In this document: in pieces, positions 7,879 to 15,100 of the stretch
Position numbering within the stretch: the first letter of the stretch is position 1
Layout: every line of letters begins with the position of its first letter
DNA from: CAKOSP01 sp964404455
GTDB taxonomy: Bacteria; Bacillota_I; Bacilli_A; RF39; UBA660
Assembly (NCBI GenBank): GCA_964404455.1
Contig: CAYOJY010000016.1
Coordinates: 1 to 15,694 of the forward strand
DNA length: 15,694 nt
Direction: 5' to 3'
Notes under the pieces: model-generated
Database searches by the model: none
Told to the model about the DNA's origin: nothing
The model's input: the letters and a program-made list of their open reading frames with translations, nothing else
Made by a program: the position numbers and the translations under genes

Positions 7879-7958
7879 GCAACAACTGAAGCAATTACAC
7901 TACCAACCATTACTAGTACCATTAACCATACTGCTGCTTTTCTGATTTTTTTATTCAA
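7863..7958 (-). CDS. 31-residue single-pass membrane protein (DUF4044 / Prli42-like)
   Basis: Translation on the minus strand from a TTG at 7958 gives MNKKIRKAAVWLMVLVMVGS followed by VIASVVAYAIR and a stop. A short basic N-terminus (KKIRK) precedes one membrane helix of about 22 residues. Size, basic start and the VWLMVLVMVGS helix resemble the DUF4044 family and the stressosome-associated miniprotein Prli42 of Firmicutes; I cannot choose between them by eye. Support for it being a real gene: GGTGAT at 7963-7968 four bases before the start, and a good promoter at 7979-8007. It ends tail-to-tail with the prepilin peptidase, overlapping it by 16 bases, and is divergent from the SpoIIM-like gene. 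If Prli42-like, it would link the membrane to stress signalling (family knowledge, not shown here). Confidence 0.68.
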   Translation of the reverse strand: MNKKIRKAAVWLMVLVMVGSVIASVVAYAIR

Positions 7959-7978
7959 ACTTATCACCCTTCTTTAAT

Positions 7979-8007
7979 AATTTAGCATAATATTAATATT
8001 TTTTCAA
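7979..8007 (-). promoter_or_regulatory. Promoter for the 31-residue membrane protein
   Basis: On the minus strand TTGAAA (8007-8002), a 17-base spacer and TAAATT (7984-7979) are preceded by TGC, which makes an extended -10. Transcription would begin near 7972, leaving a short leader that holds the GGTGAT site. On the plus strand a TATAAT (8008-8013) abuts the -35, so the divergent SpoIIM-like gene may share this control region. Confidence 0.55.
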
Positions 8008-8027
8008 TATAATTTATTGGTGATAAA

Positions 8028-8594
8028 ATGAGGACAAGCAATACCAAGATGATTTTTTTGTTTTTTAGTATACTATTTATTATGTGTTTAGTTATTGGAA
8101 TAGTTTTTGCTAAAGCAAATTATGAAGAATCTATTATTTTACATAATTATATATTTGATTTCAAACAATTAAATAGTGGTAATTTGTTTATTAATATTGG
8201 GGTTTTTTCATCTTCATTAATTTTATCTTTTCTCGGCATCGGAATTATAGTTTTGATATTTTATTTTTGTTACCAAATATTTACCTTGGGGTTTGTTACT
8301 TATTTATTATTAGAAATAGCTGGTATTAAAGGTTTTATATTTTTAACTTGGTATGTTCTTATTACAAAATTATTATTTATCTTACTCTTTATTTCTTTAT
8401 TTTTTTACATATTTAGGATTACTAAATTATTTATTTTAGCTTATTTTAAAAAAGAAACAATTGATTCAATAAAATTATTTTTTTTAATTAAAAGATCTTT
8501 AATTATTATTACATTTGTTTTATTTAATGATATTATTTTATACTTTTTTGGCGAAAGCTTAATGGGAGTAATGGTAAATTTATTAAAAATTTGA
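8028..8594 (+). CDS. SpoIIM-like multi-pass membrane protein
   Basis: This 188-residue, highly hydrophobic protein has about five membrane segments (roughly 7-29, 60-84, 86-100, 105-133 and 153-175). The layout resembles SpoIIM/DUF95 proteins: an N-terminal helix, a soluble loop (about 30-55), then paired helices with a GFVTYLLLEIAGIKGFI stretch like the lNGfxxG...KGF region of SpoIIM. In spore formers SpoIIM belongs to the engulfment DMP complex. Relatives also occur in non-sporulating bacteria with unknown roles, and no other sporulation gene is visible here. The start is well supported by GGTGAT (8019-8024), three bases before the ATG. A TATAAT at 8008-8013 may be its -10, although no good -35 is seen. 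mnmA follows after 21 bases and may be co-transcribed. Confidence 0.55.
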   Translation: MRTSNTKMIFLFFSILFIMCLVIGIVFAKANYEESIILHNYIFDFKQLNSGNLFINIGVFSSSLILSFLGIGIIVLIFYFCYQIFTLGFVTYLLLEIAGIKGFIFLTWYVLITKLLFILLFISLFFYIFRITKLFILAYFKKETIDSIKLFFLIKRSLIIITFVLFNDIILYFFGESLMGVMVNLLKI

Positions 8595-8615
8595 TATACT
8601 TGATATGTGATAATT

Positions 8616-9722
8616 ATGAAAAAAGTTGTTGTTGGGATGAGTGGGGGAGTTGATTCGGCAGTAGCGGCCTTACTTTTACAAAAAGAAGGATTTGAAGTTA
8701 TTGCGCTTTTTATGCGTAACTGGGACAGTACGATTAATAATGAAATTAATACCAATCAAGATTTTGAACAAATTTGTCCGCAAGAGCAAGATTATAATGA
8801 CGCTAAAGCGGTTTGTGATAAATTAAATATTCCTCTTCATCGCGTTGATTTTATTAAAGAGTATTGGGATTATGTCTTCGTTTATTTTATTGAAGAATTA
8901 AAAAAAGGGCGAACACCTAATCCAGATTTATTATGTAATAAATACATTAAATTTGATTTATTTATTAAAGAAGCAAAAAAACTTGGGGCGAATTATATTG
9001 CTACGGGTCATTATGCTCGCATCAGCGGTAATAAACTATTAAGAGCAAAAGATTTAGATAAGGATCAAACTTATTTTTTAGCAAGTGTTTCAGTTAATCA
9101 ATTAAAAGATGTTTTATTTCCCATTGGAAATTATACAAAAAAAGAAATAAGAGAAATTGCCCAAAAACATAATTTGCCGATATTTGCTAAAAAAGATTCT
9201 ACTGGAATTTGTTTTATTGGCGAAAGAAATTATCAAAATTTTATTAGCAACTATTTAAAACCTAATCCCGGGGATATTGTTAATATTGAAAATAAAGAAA
9301 TTATTGGCAAACATACTGGTCTGATGAACTATACAATTGGCCAAAGAAGAAATGTAGGCTTAAGCGGTGATGCCAAAAGACATTATGTTTGCGGAAAAAA
9401 CGTAGAAAAAAATATTTTATATGTATCGTTTGGAGACAATGAATATTTATATTCTAATTCCTGTATTATTGAAAATATAAATTTTATCAGTTCAATCAGA
9501 CCAACCTTTTGTACAGCAAAATTTAGATATAGGGGTGAAGATATTCCGGTAATTTTAGAATATTTAGAAAATTCTAAAATAAAAGTAACTTATGAAGGTG
9601 GCGCGAAAGCTGTTACACCTGGGCAAGCCTGTGTTTTATATTTAGGCGAAGAATGTTTAGGTGGCGGTTTTATTGAATCAATTTATAAAGATAATGAACT
9701 ACTTTGGTATATTAATGGTTGA
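8616..9722 (+). CDS. mnmA: tRNA-specific 2-thiouridylase MnmA
   Basis: MnmA adds sulfur at C2 of the wobble uridine (U34) of tRNA-Lys, -Glu and -Gln using ATP and a persulfide donor. The 368-residue length is normal. The PP-loop SGGVDS is at 9-14. The catalytic cysteines are visible as C107 (LLCNKYIKF) and C199 (DSTGICFIG). Other signatures are ATGHYARI (129-136), KDQTYFLA and the YTIGQRRNVG segment, followed by a C-terminal beta domain ending in GQACVLYLGEECLGGG. The ATG at 8616 is chosen over a GTG at 8607 because conserved homology starts at MKKVVVGMSGG and the TGTGAT site (8606-8611) sits before the ATG. The stop codon overlaps the -35 of the next promoter. Confidence 0.97.
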   Translation: MKKVVVGMSGGVDSAVAALLLQKEGFEVIALFMRNWDSTINNEINTNQDFEQICPQEQDYNDAKAVCDKLNIPLHRVDFIKEYWDYVFVYFIEELKKGRTPNPDLLCNKYIKFDLFIKEAKKLGANYIATGHYARISGNKLLRAKDLDKDQTYFLASVSVNQLKDVLFPIGNYTKKEIREIAQKHNLPIFAKKDSTGICFIGERNYQNFISNYLKPNPGDIVNIENKEIIGKHTGLMNYTIGQRRNVGLSGDAKRHYVCGKNVEKNILYVSFGDNEYLYSNSCIIENINFISSIRPTFCTAKFRYRGEDIPVILEYLENSKIKVTYEGGAKAVTPGQACVLYLGEECLGGGFIESIYKDNELLWYING

Positions 9723-9748
9723 CAAAAAAATGTTAACACTTGTATAAT
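9719..9748 (+). promoter_or_regulatory. Near-consensus sigma-A promoter for the HTH gene
   Basis: TTGACA (9719-9724) and TATAAT (9743-9748) are both perfect hexamers with an 18-base spacer. The -35 overlaps the mnmA stop codon. An imperfect dyad, TTAnnACTT (9733-9741) against AAGTnnTAA (9750-9758), brackets the -10 and could be an operator, for example for autoregulation by the encoded HTH protein (inference). Confidence 0.85.
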
Positions 9749-9781
9749 TAAGTTGTAAATGCAGAAAGGGTAGTGTATATA

Positions 9782-10561
9782 ATGCAAATTTTAAATAGTC
9801 TTTTACAAGAACTAGGTATTTCCAAAGTTAAATTATCTAAATATTTAGGAGTATCAAGACAAATGGTATATAACTATTTAGTTTTAGATAGTTTAGATAA
9901 ATGGCCGAAAGAAAAACGTTTATTATTATTGCAACTTTTAGATATAAAAGATTTAGATGAAAAATATTTAATGGAAAAAATGAATGATACAGAATATTTG
10001 CTTGGTATTGAACAAAGATTAAATCAAGCATTAAAATCTAATGTTGATTTTGATAATTTTTTTGATGTTTCAGAATTAAGTAAAGAAAATAAAGATATTT
10101 TAATAAATTTAATTAATATAATTCGGGATTTATTATTAGAGGATGATTCAAATAATCAAAATGCTAAATCAATGAAATATTTATATTATTTACTTCAATC
10201 TTTTGAAAATATTCCAGAAATTAAATTTGTTTTTGCTTATATGGCTAAAATTAATACATTTATTAAAGAAGATGAATTTGTGTATGACGAATCAAAACAA
10301 TTTATCTTTGAATGTATTTTATATTCCGCATTAAATTTATATAGCAATGGGGGAGAATTAAGTAAAAATAAAATGTTAGAAATACGTCATAGATTAATTA
10401 AAGATATTGAACAAAAAAAAGAAGAAAAATTAAGTAGAACTCAACAACTTTTTACTATTAAAGATCAAGCATTAAAAGAGTTGGGATACGCGGATTTCAA
10501 TGATATGAACGCAAATGAAGTAATAGAAAAAATAGTTGAAATTGAATCTAGAAAAGTTTAA
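9782..10561 (+). CDS. Helix-turn-helix (XRE-like) protein of unknown function
   Basis: This 259-residue protein has an N-terminal helix-turn-helix: KVKLSKYLGVSRQMVYNYL (residues 16-34) has the spacing of an XRE/phage-repressor type DNA-binding motif, with recognition helix around SRQMVYNYL. The remaining ~220 residues are helical and acidic, with no cysteines pairing as a metal site and no membrane segment. I do not recognise a named family for this part. The ATG at 9782 is chosen over a GTG at 9773 because AGAAAGGG (9763-9770) is only two bases from the GTG. It is a single-gene unit with a strong own promoter and its own terminator. A repressor that binds the dyad over its -10 is a reasonable guess. 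Upstream of an assembly gap. Confidence 0.8.
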   Translation: MQILNSLLQELGISKVKLSKYLGVSRQMVYNYLVLDSLDKWPKEKRLLLLQLLDIKDLDEKYLMEKMNDTEYLLGIEQRLNQALKSNVDFDNFFDVSELSKENKDILINLINIIRDLLLEDDSNNQNAKSMKYLYYLLQSFENIPEIKFVFAYMAKINTFIKEDEFVYDESKQFIFECILYSALNLYSNGGELSKNKMLEIRHRLIKDIEQKKEEKLSRTQQLFTIKDQALKELGYADFNDMNANEVIEKIVEIESRKV

Positions 10562-10570
10562 ATTTAATAT

Positions 10571-10600
10571 ATCCCCTATTTAAAAGTAGGGGGTTGTATT
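10571..10600 (+). terminator. Intrinsic terminator of the HTH gene
   Basis: TCCCCTA (10572-10578) pairs with TAGGGGG (10587-10593), extendable by A-T at the base (10571/10594) and by two weak inner pairs. A moderately T-rich stretch (TTGTATTT) follows. It starts ten bases after the stop codon. Confidence 0.75.
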
Positions 10601-10711
10601 TAAAACTAATATTTAGTGTACTTTAAAAATTAATCTTGAATTCTATTTTTAATATGTTTATACTTTATTAATCTAAATATTATTAATATAACTATAATAA
10701 AAATAATAATA

Positions 10712-10811
10712 NNNNNNNNNNNNNNNNNNNNNNNNNNNNNNNNNNNNNNNNNNNNNNNNNNNNNNNNNNNNNNNNNNNNNNNNNNNNNNNNNNNNNNNNN
10801 NNNNNNNNNNN
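10712..10811. other. Assembly gap of exactly 100 N
   Basis: The round length is the usual placeholder for a gap of unknown size. The 11 bases before it (10701-10711) and the 11 bases after it (10812-10822) are identical, AAATAATAATA. The two contig ends may therefore overlap directly, or the gap may hold a collapsed AT-rich repeat. Confidence 0.95.
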
Positions 10812-10851
10812 AAATAATAATACTTTAAAATAATACTTTATAATATATCTA

Positions 10852-10873
10852 ATATCTTATAATTATGAGATAT
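10852..10873. repeat. 22-bp near-perfect palindrome
   Basis: ATATCTTATAA (10852-10862) and TTATGAGATAT (10863-10873) are complementary apart from one T-G pair, which would still pair in RNA. It sits between convergent genes and could be a weak transcription-end structure or simply chance in AT-rich sequence. Confidence 0.4.
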
Positions 10874-10898
10874 ATAATTTTAATTTAATTATTTTATT

Positions 10899-10942
10899 CA
10901 AGTGAGAATAATATATATTATGTTAACCTACACTTGTTTTTT
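10899..10942. terminator. Possible terminator between HTH and ZIP genes
   Basis: CAAGTG (10899-10904) pairs with CACTTG (10931-10936), enclosing a perfect 14-bp palindrome (10908-10921). Read on the plus strand a run of six T (10937-10942) follows, so it would stop rightward transcripts before they run antisense into the ZIP gene. In the ZIP direction the hairpin lacks a T-run. Confidence 0.4.
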
Positions 10943-11693
10943 ATAAATGTAAGATAATATTTACAATCATTAAGACTGCTCCAAATATTAATCCAGTCTT
11001 TACAGCTTTATTTTCTTGATATTCTAATGCTTTTGGAAATAACTCTTTAATAGATAACGTTATCATTATACTTCCAACTAGTAACAATATAATATTGATT
11101 AAATCAATTGTTATATAATTTTTTAAAAACAAATATGTTAAAGTCGCTCCTAAGGGTTCGGCTAATCCAGATATAAAAGTATATTTAAATGCTTTTATTT
11201 TTGATTTAGTGGAATAATATATAGGAACAGCAATGGCGATTCCTTCTGGAATATTATGAAACATTATTGCCGCTCCTAATTTTAGACCTAAATCAATATC
11301 TTTATATGTACTCATAAAAGTGGCAATTCCTTCTGGTAAATTATGAATCATTAAAACAATCATACTTAATATTCCTAATTTAAATAAATCATTTTTACTT
11401 TTACTTTTATTTATTAAATTGGTAATTATTGTTATAAGAATATACCCTACTCCACTGACTATAAATACTAATATTAATCCTTTAATAATTTGAGTGTTTT
11501 TGAGTATACTAAAAAAGGATTCAGGTATTAATTCCGTAATACTTATCCCTATCATAATACTTAAAGATAAGGATAATGAAAAAGCAATAAATTTATTGAC
11601 ATTTTTTTCCTTAAATTTAAAGAAAATCACTAAAGCTCCAATTACAGTAGATAGTCCGGCAATTAAAGAAATTAAGAAAGCAAATAAAAACAT
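10941..11693 (-). CDS. ZIP-family divalent metal transporter (ZupT-like)
   Basis: This 250-residue membrane protein probably imports zinc or other divalent metals. About eight hydrophobic segments are visible, with the metal-site signatures of the family: HNLPEG (117-122; H117, E121) in the fourth helix and HNIPEG (146-151; H146, E150) in the fifth. A conserved SGLAEPLGA stretch (175-183) lies in the next helix. A short basic loop (about 95-105, KSKSKND) takes the place of the longer His-rich loop found in some members. The length is typical for the bacterial ZupT/GufA-like group. TGTGAT (11697-11702), three bases from the ATG, supports the start. It is a single-gene unit, divergent from the 33-codon gene at 11801. 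No metal-responsive operator could be recognised. Confidence 0.92.
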   Translation of the reverse strand: MFLFAFLISLIAGLSTVIGALVIFFKFKEKNVNKFIAFSLSLSLSIMIGISITELIPESFFSILKNTQIIKGLILVFIVSGVGYILITIITNLINKSKSKNDLFKLGILSMIVLMIHNLPEGIATFMSTYKDIDLGLKLGAAIMFHNIPEGIAIAVPIYYSTKSKIKAFKYTFISGLAEPLGATLTYLFLKNYITIDLINIILLLVGSIMITLSIKELFPKALEYQENKAVKTGLIFGAVLMIVNIILHL

Positions 11694-11800
11694 AATATCA
11701 CATTAAAATATATGCTAAATTGTTTAAATCTACCAATTATAATTAATAATAAAATGAATTAAGTAGTTCGTTTTTGCCATACTATAAATGGGAGGTAATT

Positions 11801-11902
11801 ATGAACAAAGCAAGAGAAGCGAAAAACAGAAATAAAGCTCGTGCTAATAATAAAAATAATAAAGCTGAAGCTAATAACAAATCTAATTTAAGAGCTAAAT
11901 AG
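11801..11902 (+). CDS. 33-residue Asn/Lys/Ala-rich basic miniprotein, unknown
   Basis: The ATG is preceded by GGGAGG (11790-11795), the strongest ribosome binding site in the window, and the frame runs 33 codons to a TAG. The product starts MNKAREAKNRNKARANN and has 10 Asn, 11 Lys/Arg, 7 Ala and only 2 Glu, with no aromatic or Cys residue. It is strongly basic, probably extended or helical, and could bind nucleic acid (inference). I recognise no family. It has its own intrinsic terminator directly after the stop, which argues for an independent small transcription unit. A TATAAA at 11783-11788 lies too close to the binding site to be a clear -10, so the promoter is unclear. An alternative is that this is an RNA gene that only happens to contain the frame. 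Confidence 0.6.
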   Translation: MNKAREAKNRNKARANNKNNKAEANNKSNLRAK

Positions 11903-11912
11903 TTATTAACTT

Positions 11913-11944
11913 ATAAAAACCAAAATAATTTTGGTTTTTATTAT
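11913..11944. terminator. Bidirectional intrinsic terminator
   Basis: ATAAAAACCAAAAT (11913-11926) and ATTTTGGTTTTTAT (11928-11941) are perfect inverted arms, so each strand ends in a T-run. It serves the 33-codon gene on the plus strand and the Xer recombinase gene on the minus strand, whose stop codon it overlaps. Confidence 0.85.
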
Positions 11945-12813
11945 GCATGTGGATGATTTTGGTAATCTTCAAACTTTTTTTGATTTTGGAGATGAGCATA
12001 TATTTCAGTTGTAACTATATTTTCATGGCCTAAAATTTCTTGAATAACACGTAAATCAGCACCATTATTAAGTAAATGGGTGGCAAATGAATGTCGTAAA
12101 ATATGAGGGGATATGTTTTTATTAATTCCAGCTTTGGCTGCTAACTTTTTCATAATCTTAAAAAATCCCTGTCTGGAGATATTATAGCCTAAATTATTAA
12201 TAAAAACATATTCACTATTTTTAGTTTTTAAAATAAAATTACGATATTCTTCAATATATAATTTCAAATATTTTATACTAATATTATTTAAAGGAGTAAT
12301 TCTTTCCTTTTTCCCCTTCCCCATTATTCTTATTTCACAGGCAGTTAAATCAATTTGAGATAATTTTAAATTAGTTAATTCGCTAATTCTTATTCCGGTT
12401 GCAAATAATGTTTCTAACATGGCTTTATTCCGATAATCATTAGGTTTGATTAATTTTATATTTAATAATTTATCTATTTCATCTAAATTTAAATAATTTG
12501 GTAGTTTTTTATCTATTTTAGGCATTTTAATGCCCTCACAAGGATTTTTATTGATTATCGACTCATTTACCAGAAACTTATAAAAAGATTTAATAACAGT
12601 TAAATAATGAGCTTTTGTCTTGCTACTTAGTTTAATACTATAAATATAATCTTTAATATTATCTTGTTCAAGAAATATTATGTTTTCGTTTTTAAAAAAA
12701 TTATTAAATTTATTTAGATTATTTTGATATGAATCATAAGTATTTTGAGATAATTTTTTTTCATATTTTAAAAAATTTAAAAATAATTCAATATATTCAA
12801 TATTTTTATGCAT
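11941..12813 (-). CDS. xerD: Tyrosine recombinase XerC/XerD family
   Basis: This site-specific recombinase probably resolves chromosome dimers at dif. At 290 residues it has the normal Xer length: an N-terminal SAM-like core-binding domain (about 1-92) and a C-terminal catalytic domain. The catalytic set is complete: R142 (ATGIRISEL), a Lys in GKGKKER (165-171), H237 and R240 (HILRHSFATHLL), H263 (LGHENI) and the nucleophile Y272 (IYAH). GGTGAT (12817-12822), three bases before the ATG, supports the start. It is monocistronic, beside rarA with which it is divergent. No integrase-type arm-binding domain, no att-like repeats and no phage genes are near, which argues for a housekeeping role. XerC versus XerD cannot be decided by eye, since the two are close paralogues. 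Confidence 0.9.
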   Translation of the reverse strand: MHKNIEYIELFLNFLKYEKKLSQNTYDSYQNNLNKFNNFFKNENIIFLEQDNIKDYIYSIKLSSKTKAHYLTVIKSFYKFLVNESIINKNPCEGIKMPKIDKKLPNYLNLDEIDKLLNIKLIKPNDYRNKAMLETLFATGIRISELTNLKLSQIDLTACEIRIMGKGKKERITPLNNISIKYLKLYIEEYRNFILKTKNSEYVFINNLGYNISRQGFFKIMKKLAAKAGINKNISPHILRHSFATHLLNNGADLRVIQEILGHENIVTTEIYAHLQNQKKFEDYQNHPHA

Positions 12814-12880
12814 ATCATCACCAATATAATTATAACTAATTTTAATTAATAGTTCAAATATAGTATTAGAGAGTTCCTTA

Positions 12881-12909
12881 TGTACAAGTAAAATTATACG
12901 TGATACAAT
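12881..12909 (+). promoter_or_regulatory. Promoter of the rarA-gpsA operon
   Basis: TGTACA (12881-12886), a 17-base spacer and TACAAT (12904-12909) preceded by TGA, giving an extended -10. The expected start near 12916 leaves only a very short leader with the AGTGAT site. Confidence 0.6.
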
Positions 12910-12926
12910 TAGTTAAGTGATGAAAT

Positions 12927-14126
12927 ATGGAAATACTTGCAAATAATTTTAGGCCTAAATTATTAAATGATATTATTGGTCAAAGTCATCTTATTGGTGA
13001 AGGAAAAATATTAACAAATTTAATTAAAAATAAAAAAGTTTTTTCGATGATTTTATATGGTAAACCAGGTGTGGGTAAAACTAGTATTGCTAATGTAATT
13101 GTTAATGAATTAGATATGCCACATAAGTTTTTAAATGCTACTATTAATAATAAAGCTGATTTTGATTATGCAATTAATGAAGCAAGAATGTCTGGAAATA
13201 TGATTTTAATTATTGATGAAATTCAGCGAATGAATAAAGATAAACAAGACTTGCTTCTTCCATATATAGAAAATGGTTTAATTATTTTAATTGGCTTAAC
13301 GACCGCTAATCCATATTATAAAATTAATCCGGCTATTAGAAGTAGAGTACAGATTTTTGAATTAAAGGATCTAACATTAGAAGAAATTAAAGAGGGTTTA
13401 AAAAAAGCAACTGGGTTATTAGAAAATATAAATATTGATGATGATGCCTTAAATTATATTGTAAACTTAGCAAATGGTGATTTTAGGTTTGCTCTTAATT
13501 TATTGGAAATTGCTTACTATTCATCATCAAATGGCATAATTGATATTGAATTATTAAAAACCATTAATAATAAACCGGCTTTTGTTGGCGATAATAATGA
13601 AGAAGGTCACTATGATTTATTGAGTGCATTGCAAAAATCTATTCGAGGAAGTGATATTGATGCTTCTATTCATTATTTAGCCAGACTTATCGAAATGGAA
13701 GATTTAGATAGTGTTTATCGAAGATTATCGGTTATTGCTTATGAAGATATTGGATTAGCTAATCCTAACATTGGTCCGAGATTATATGCAGCAATAAAAC
13801 TTTCTGAATTAGTTGGCTTACCGGAAGCTAGAATTATATTAGGAGAAATAGTTAGTGAAATGGCTTTATCGCCTAAAAGTAACAGTGCTTATTTAGCTAT
13901 AACAGCGGCATTAAATGATATCCGTTTAGGTTATTCAGGTAATATTCCAGATAATATCAAAATTAATAGTAAAAATTATGTTTATCCACATAATTATCCT
14001 AAAAGTTATGTTAAGCAAAATTATTTACCCGATAAAATTAAAGATAAAAGATATTATTCACCTAAAAACAATAATGTGGAAAAATTATTATATAAAATTT
14101 ATCAAGAAACGAGGAATGAATTATGA
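12927..14126 (+). CDS. rarA: Replication-associated recombination protein RarA (MgsA), AAA+ ATPase
   Basis: RarA acts at stalled replication forks and belongs to the clamp-loader-like AAA+ ATPases. The 399-residue protein begins with the FRPKLLNDIIGQSHLIG box. Walker A is GKPGVGKTS (45-53), Walker B is ILIIDE (93-98) in IIDEIQRM, where many relatives have DEIHRF. Sensor 1 is TTANP (125-129) and the arginine finger is in RSR (138-140). The C-terminal tetramerisation domain carries the family stretch GSDIDASIHYLARL and RRLSVIAYEDIGLANP. AGTGAT (12916-12921), five bases before the ATG, supports the start. It is the first gene of an operon: gpsA starts within its stop (ATGA overlap). Confidence 0.95.
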   Translation: MEILANNFRPKLLNDIIGQSHLIGEGKILTNLIKNKKVFSMILYGKPGVGKTSIANVIVNELDMPHKFLNATINNKADFDYAINEARMSGNMILIIDEIQRMNKDKQDLLLPYIENGLIILIGLTTANPYYKINPAIRSRVQIFELKDLTLEEIKEGLKKATGLLENINIDDDALNYIVNLANGDFRFALNLLEIAYYSSSNGIIDIELLKTINNKPAFVGDNNEEGHYDLLSALQKSIRGSDIDASIHYLARLIEMEDLDSVYRRLSVIAYEDIGLANPNIGPRLYAAIKLSELVGLPEARIILGEIVSEMALSPKSNSAYLAITAALNDIRLGYSGNIPDNIKINSKNYVYPHNYPKSYVKQNYLPDKIKDKRYYSPKNNNVEKLLYKIYQETRNEL

Positions 14127-15100
14127 AAATAGCCGTTTTAGGAACTGGTCATTATGGATTAGCTATTGCTTATGCTTTATCTAAAAAAACTGAGAATAAT
14201 ATTATATTATGGTCTCATAGTATTAAACATGTAGAGGAATTTAAAACAACTAAAAAATTAGCTTCAATAGTTAACTTTAATCTTCCTAAAAATATAAATG
14301 TCACTAATGATTTAAAAGAATCTTTAAATCAGGCAGAAATAATTTATATTGTAACATCTTCTAAATATTTTTTGTCACTTATTAATGAGATAAAACCTTT
14401 TTATAATAAAAAAACTCCTATTTGTATTGCCACAAAAGGAATTGAAGAAAATTCAAAAGAATTATTATCTAATATTACCCAAAATATTTTAAGAACAAAT
14501 TCTGTTGCTGTTATTTCAGGACCTAGCTTTGCAATTGATATAATCAATAATGAGCCTGTTGCTCTTGCGTTAGGAACCCGTTCCCGTAAAGTTGCTTTTA
14601 TAATTAAAAAAACTTTAAGCAACGATAAAATAAAATTAAGATTTACTACTGACATTATAGGTGTTCAACTTTGCGGTGCAATTAAAAATATTGTTGCAAT
14701 TGGCGCCGGTATTATTAAAGGTTTAGGCTATTCAGAATCAACATTGACATTTTTAATTACTGAATCCCTTCATGATATTAAAAATGCAATGAATTATATT
14801 GGGGGGAAGAAAAAAACAATTTTATCATTTTCCGGTATTGGTGATTTAATACTAACCTGCACTAGTACTAAAAGTAGAAATTTTTCTTTTGGGGTTATTA
14901 TTGGTAAATATAAAAATTCTCAAAAAAATAAAGAATATTTAGAAAATAACACTGTTGAAGGTTATTTAACTTTAAATACTATTTATAATTTATTAAAAGA
15001 AAAAAGAGTCGATATGCCGATTATAAATATCTTATATGATATTATATATAACGATAATCGTCCAGAAAAATTATTAGAATTCCTAATTGAAAAAGAGTGA
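14123..15100 (+). CDS. gpsA: Glycerol-3-phosphate dehydrogenase [NAD(P)+]
   Basis: GpsA reduces dihydroxyacetone phosphate to sn-glycerol-3-phosphate, the backbone for membrane lipids, in the cytoplasm. The 325-residue protein has the N-terminal dinucleotide-binding loop GTGHYG (7-12), ATKGIE (103-108), ISGPSFA (131-137), and the catalytic Lys K188 in CGAIKNIVAIGAGI. D241 in GIGDLILTC and the SRN triplet (251-253) complete the active-site area. It ends with the VEGYLTL and VDMPI segments usual for the family. The start codon overlaps the rarA stop by four bases, with AGAGGAA-like sequence (GAGGAA at 14110-14115) as ribosome binding site, implying translational coupling. The last codons lie inside a palindromic terminator shared with tcdA. 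Confidence 0.96.
   Translation: MKIAVLGTGHYGLAIAYALSKKTENNIILWSHSIKHVEEFKTTKKLASIVNFNLPKNINVTNDLKESLNQAEIIYIVTSSKYFLSLINEIKPFYNKKTPICIATKGIEENSKELLSNITQNILRTNSVAVISGPSFAIDIINNEPVALALGTRSRKVAFIIKKTLSNDKIKLRFTTDIIGVQLCGAIKNIVAIGAGIIKGLGYSESTLTFLITESLHDIKNAMNYIGGKKKTILSFSGIGDLILTCTSTKSRNFSFGVIIGKYKNSQKNKEYLENNTVEGYLTLNTIYNLLKEKRVDMPIINILYDIIYNDNRPEKLLEFLIEKE

Larger units (their letters stand above)
10594..10940. other. Gene-free AT-rich region with assembly gap
   Basis: Outside the 100 N this stretch is almost entirely A and T, has short repeats such as AATAATACTTTA near 10817-10841, and has no ORF with a ribosome binding site. It lies between the ends of two convergent genes. Small dyads are noted separately. 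Anything may be missing inside the gap. Confidence 0.6.

Noticed and set aside
8441..8755. 104-residue minus-strand frame across the SpoIIM-like/mnmA junction
   Set aside because: It lies antisense to two well-supported genes, has no ribosome binding site and its product is low-complexity; judged a shadow frame.
11941..12813. Xer-type recombinase as the integrase of a mobile element
   Set aside because: Length and domain layout are those of housekeeping Xer proteins, and no att-like repeats, tRNA target or cargo genes are seen nearby.
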